From contig JAFDFV010000010.1 in the NCBI GenBank assembly GCA_019309665.1, forward strand, positions 1-13,947: a DNA stretch of 13,947 nucleotides. The letters run 5' to 3'. Both the position numbers and the translations under genes were made by a program. The notes beneath the pieces were generated by a model that saw only the letters and a program-made list of their open reading frames with translations, had not been told where the DNA came from and made no database searches. This document shows, one piece after another, positions 11,390-13,947 of the stretch. The stretch is from Deltaproteobacteria bacterium (GTDB taxonomy: Bacteria > Desulfobacterota > Desulfobacteria > Desulfobacterales > ETH-SRB1). Every line of letters begins with the position of its first letter. Position 1 is the first letter of the stretch.

Positions 11390-13947
11390 ATGCACAAGAT
11401 AGACGAAAAAATTATTTTTATGATCGAGAAGATCGAAGAAGATATAGATACGGTTGGCTTAAATGATAGCGATGCATGGAACAATATTCGTTCTCAACTG
11501 GAAAGAGTGATTCAGGATATTTCGGGTGAAAATACTGAGTTGGTTAACATTCACCGTCTTTGTATAGAGGGAGTGAGAGCTTTATCTGACAAATCCGTTG
11601 CTGACTCTTTATCCCTTGTTGATGCCATATCGGGTGTATTGATAGCCTCTGGGCGGTATCTGTCGGATACTCCGGATAGCAGACTTCTTATTAGAGAAGC
11701 CGGTAATGCGTTAGGAAACATTTTGAACAAAGACCCGGTTCAATGTGACTTGCCGCTAAGCTGCTTGACACTTAATGATGCGGCTGCGCTTCTGATTCAA
11801 CTTGAACCGGATGACATCAAAGGATTGACTGGTTTGCAGCAATCGCTAAACGCTATTGTTGCTGATGGATTATACCCTGAATCTTCTCGGAAAAATATTA
11901 TTCAGGCTGCTCAAAAAATTGAAGAAGTTATTAAAGCTGATGTTTCCGATCTTGATTCTACTATTACCGAAGTTGGTAATCTTATTGAAAAAGCTATGGA
12001 TGAGATAGGGGAGAATAGCGGAGAGGGGATCACCGGCAGCGTTGAAGCGAGAGTAACTGACGATCAGGCAGGTGTGGTGGAGGAAAACGGGAATAAGGAG
12101 GTTGATTTTGTTGTAGAGCAGGACGAGCAGGCCGCTGAAAAGCCGGTATCCGATTACATGCCTGAAGACGCGGATCTCGAACTGATTGGCGAGTTTATTA
12201 CTGAAGGAATTGATTTAATCACAAACGCCGAAGAGGCCCTGTTAACTCTTGAAAATGACCCGGATGATATGGATGCAGTGGGCACTGTTTTTCGCGCTTT
12301 TCATACCATCAAGGGGACCGCTGCCTTTATGGAGCTTACTATCATATCGGAAATGGCCCATCACGCAGAATCGCTTTTAAGTCGTGTTCGAGATCGTGAA
12401 ATACGCTATACCGGCGGATACGCAGACCTTGCGCTTCGTTCTCTTGACATGCTCAAAGAGCTCATTCAGGCTGTTGAGCAAGCTTTAGGCGGCGAGCCTT
12501 TATCCAAACCGGAAGGTTACGATGATTTGATGCGTATTCTGGAAAATCCGGAAAAAGCGGGTATATCTGAAGATTTTGATGAAGCAACTACGCCTCGAGT
12601 CGGCGACCTTTTGGTGGCTCAAGGCAATGCTGAAAGGCAGAAAGTCGAAGAGGCCGCAACCTTATATTCTGAAAAACAGATCGGAGCGGCAATTATGAAA
12701 TCAAAGGCCGCATCCATAGAGCATGTCGGCCAGGCGATTCGAACACAGAAGAGGATGCATGGCGCCAAACAGGTTGTGCAATCATCAATCAGGGTGAACA
12801 CTGATCGGTTAGACCGTTTGATTGATATGATGGGAGAGTTGGTAATTGCCCACTCGATGGTGGCTCAGGACGAAATTATGGTCAATGGTGGAAACCACGA
12901 ACTCTTAAAAAAGGTTGTCCATACAAGCAAGATCGTTCGTGAACTGCAACACATGGGCATGTCAATGCGGATGATTCCCCTTAAATCTACCTTCCAGAAA
13001 ATGACCCGGCTGGTGAGAGACCTGTCTCGCAAGGTCGGTAAAAACATCAATTTTGTTACTGAAGGTGAAGAAACAGAGATAGACAGGAACATGGTAGATG
13101 TTGTTAAAGATCCACTTGTGCATATGATTCGCAATTCAGTAGATCACGGCATCGAACTGCCTGATGTCAGAAAAAAAATCGGCAAACCTGAATATGGTAC
13201 GGTGCACCTGTCAGCCTATCATTCTGCGGGAAGCGTAGTGGTAGAAATAAAAGACGACGGGAAAGGCCTTGACCGTGAGAAACTCCTTGCCAAAGCGCGA
13301 GAAAGAGGAGTTATTAGTGATGGGAACTCGTTTAGCGATAGAGAGGTATTTAACCTGATCTTTGAACCAGGCTTCTCCACTGCCGAGGTGGTTAGTGACG
13401 TATCCGGCCGTGGCGTGGGGATGGATGTTGTGAAAAGAAATATCGAAACTCTGCGCGGACAGGTCGAAATTCAATCCGAATCCGGAAAGGGAAGCGTTTT
13501 TAAAATGAGGCTTCCTCTGACTCTGGCGATTATTGATGGAATGGTTATTCGTGTGGGCCGCGAAATATATGTTGTTCCGACAAGTTCAATTGTCAGGTCT
13601 CTCAGGCCTGATCCAGAAGACCTTTCAACAGTATTAAATCACGGCGAGATGCTCGCTCTCCAGGGGAAGCTTATTCCATTGTTTCGACTGGACAGTCTAT
13701 TTGACATCAAAGGCGCTGAGCAGGATCCTGCCAGGGCACTTGTTATGGTAATTGAAGACAACGGAAGTCAGGCAGGCCTGCTTATTGATGAGTTGATCGG
13801 CAGGCAGCAGGTTGTTATCAAGACATTGGGAGAAAGTATGCGGGATATACCCGGGATTTCCGGAGGCGCTATTATGCCGAATGGTCGAGTAGGACTGATT
13901 CTTGATGTTGGCGGGCTGGTGAAATTTGCAACTACTCGGAATGAGGA
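11390..13947 (+). CDS. cheA: CheA, chemotaxis histidine kinase (right end cut by the window)
   Basis: CheA autophosphorylates a histidine and passes the phosphate to CheY. The frame is open to the right edge (852 codons); AAGGA seven bases upstream supports the start. Residues 1 to about 255 are a helical, acidic extension of unknown fold. The Hpt/P1 domain follows (about 258-370), with phospho-acceptor H305 in AFHTIKGTAAFM. No P2 domain is recognised; instead 402-460 holds two copies of a (R/K)xxG-type motif, RVGDLLVAQG and KQIGAAIMKSK, each followed by a helix ending near xxQ. P3 dimerisation starts near 465 (IRVNTDRLDRLIDMMGELV). The P4 kinase has an N box HMIRNSVDHGIE (578-589), DDGKG (622-626), FEPGFSTAE (658-666) and GRGVGMDVV (673-681). 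The CheW-like P5 begins near 712 and is almost complete at the window end. Confidence 0.95.
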   Translation, partial: MHKIDEKIIFMIEKIEEDIDTVGLNDSDAWNNIRSQLERVIQDISGENTELVNIHRLCIEGVRALSDKSVADSLSLVDAISGVLIASGRYLSDTPDSRLLIREAGNALGNILNKDPVQCDLPLSCLTLNDAAALLIQLEPDDIKGLTGLQQSLNAIVADGLYPESSRKNIIQAAQKIEEVIKADVSDLDSTITEVGNLIEKAMDEIGENSGEGITGSVEARVTDDQAGVVEENGNKEVDFVVEQDEQAAEKPVSDYMPEDADLELIGEFITEGIDLITNAEEALLTLENDPDDMDAVGTVFRAFHTIKGTAAFMELTIISEMAHHAESLLSRVRDREIRYTGGYADLALRSLDMLKELIQAVEQALGGEPLSKPEGYDDLMRILENPEKAGISEDFDEATTPRVGDLLVAQGNAERQKVEEAATLYSEKQIGAAIMKSKAASIEHVGQAIRTQKRMHGAKQVVQSSIRVNTDRLDRLIDMMGELVIAHSMVAQDEIMVNGGNHELLKKVVHTSKIVRELQHMGMSMRMIPLKSTFQKMTRLVRDLSRKVGKNINFVTEGEETEIDRNMVDVVKDPLVHMIRNSVDHGIELPDVRKKIGKPEYGTVHLSAYHSAGSVVVEIKDDGKGLDREKLLAKARERGVISDGNSFSDREVFNLIFEPGFSTAEVVSDVSGRGVGMDVVKRNIETLRGQVEIQSESGKGSVFKMRLPLTLAIIDGMVIRVGREIYVVPTSSIVRSLRPDPEDLSTVLNHGEMLALQGKLIPLFRLDSLFDIKGAEQDPARALVMVIEDNGSQAGLLIDELIGRQQVVIKTLGESMRDIPGISGGAIMPNGRVGLILDVGGLVKFATTRNE

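Noticed and set aside
12619..13474. Reverse-strand ORFs opposite cheA
   Set aside because: They are shadows of the strongly conserved cheA frame and show no recognisable protein features.

Overview
The window is a contiguous stretch of a flagellar and chemotaxis locus, entirely on the + strand. Gene order is flhA (3' part), flhF, flhG, fliA, a DUF2802-type small membrane gene, flgF, flgG, flgA, flgH, flgI, flgJ, flgM, flgN and cheA (open at the right edge). L-ring (FlgH) and P-ring (FlgI) genes mean a diderm with an outer membrane and periplasmic peptidoglycan. The gene order, the single-domain FlgJ, the FlhF/FlhG pair and the sigma-54 plus sigma-28 promoter signals resemble polar flagellar clusters of Desulfobacterota ('deltaproteobacteria') and some Planctomycetota or related uncultured lineages. 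The taxon cannot be fixed from sequence alone. Base composition looks moderately AT-rich and uniform, with no sign that any gene is a recent import.

Layout. Positions 1-3904 carry export-gate and regulatory genes: FlhA, the SRP-like GTPase FlhF, its MinD-like partner FlhG, and the sigma factor FliA. Positions 3905-5106 hold a small membrane-anchored HTH gene between two repeat-rich spacers, ending in a convincing sigma-54 promoter before flgF. Positions 5107-10200 encode the rod and rings: FlgF, FlgG, the P-ring chaperone FlgA, FlgH, FlgI and FlgJ. A near-perfect sigma-28 promoter at 10252-10278 then drives flgM, the anti-FliA factor, followed by flgN, the hook-junction/filament chaperone. 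cheA follows where flgK/flgL would usually be expected. The genes describe a graded programme: sigma-54 for middle rod and ring genes, FliA for late genes, and FlgM holding FliA until it is exported.

Unexpected points. (1) FlhF carries a C-terminal Cys-rich tail resembling the Ada-type metal-binding domain. (2) CheA has a roughly 255-residue N-terminal extension before its Hpt domain. Where the P2 domain would be, it has two tandem motifs resembling MshEN/GSPII_E-N repeats. (3) A 125-bp nearly fully palindromic MITE-like element with TA ends is inserted exactly at the flgM stop codon, and the inferred empty site would encode the same FlgM protein. (4) Nearly every non-overlapping gene junction holds its own, different, short tandem repeat with a unit of mostly 7-8 bp. 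In three spacers the repeat recurs in inverted orientation 100-200 bp away. (5) The DUF2802 gene has an in-frame 72-bp-period duplication at its N-terminus.

No rRNA, tRNA or CRISPR array was seen.
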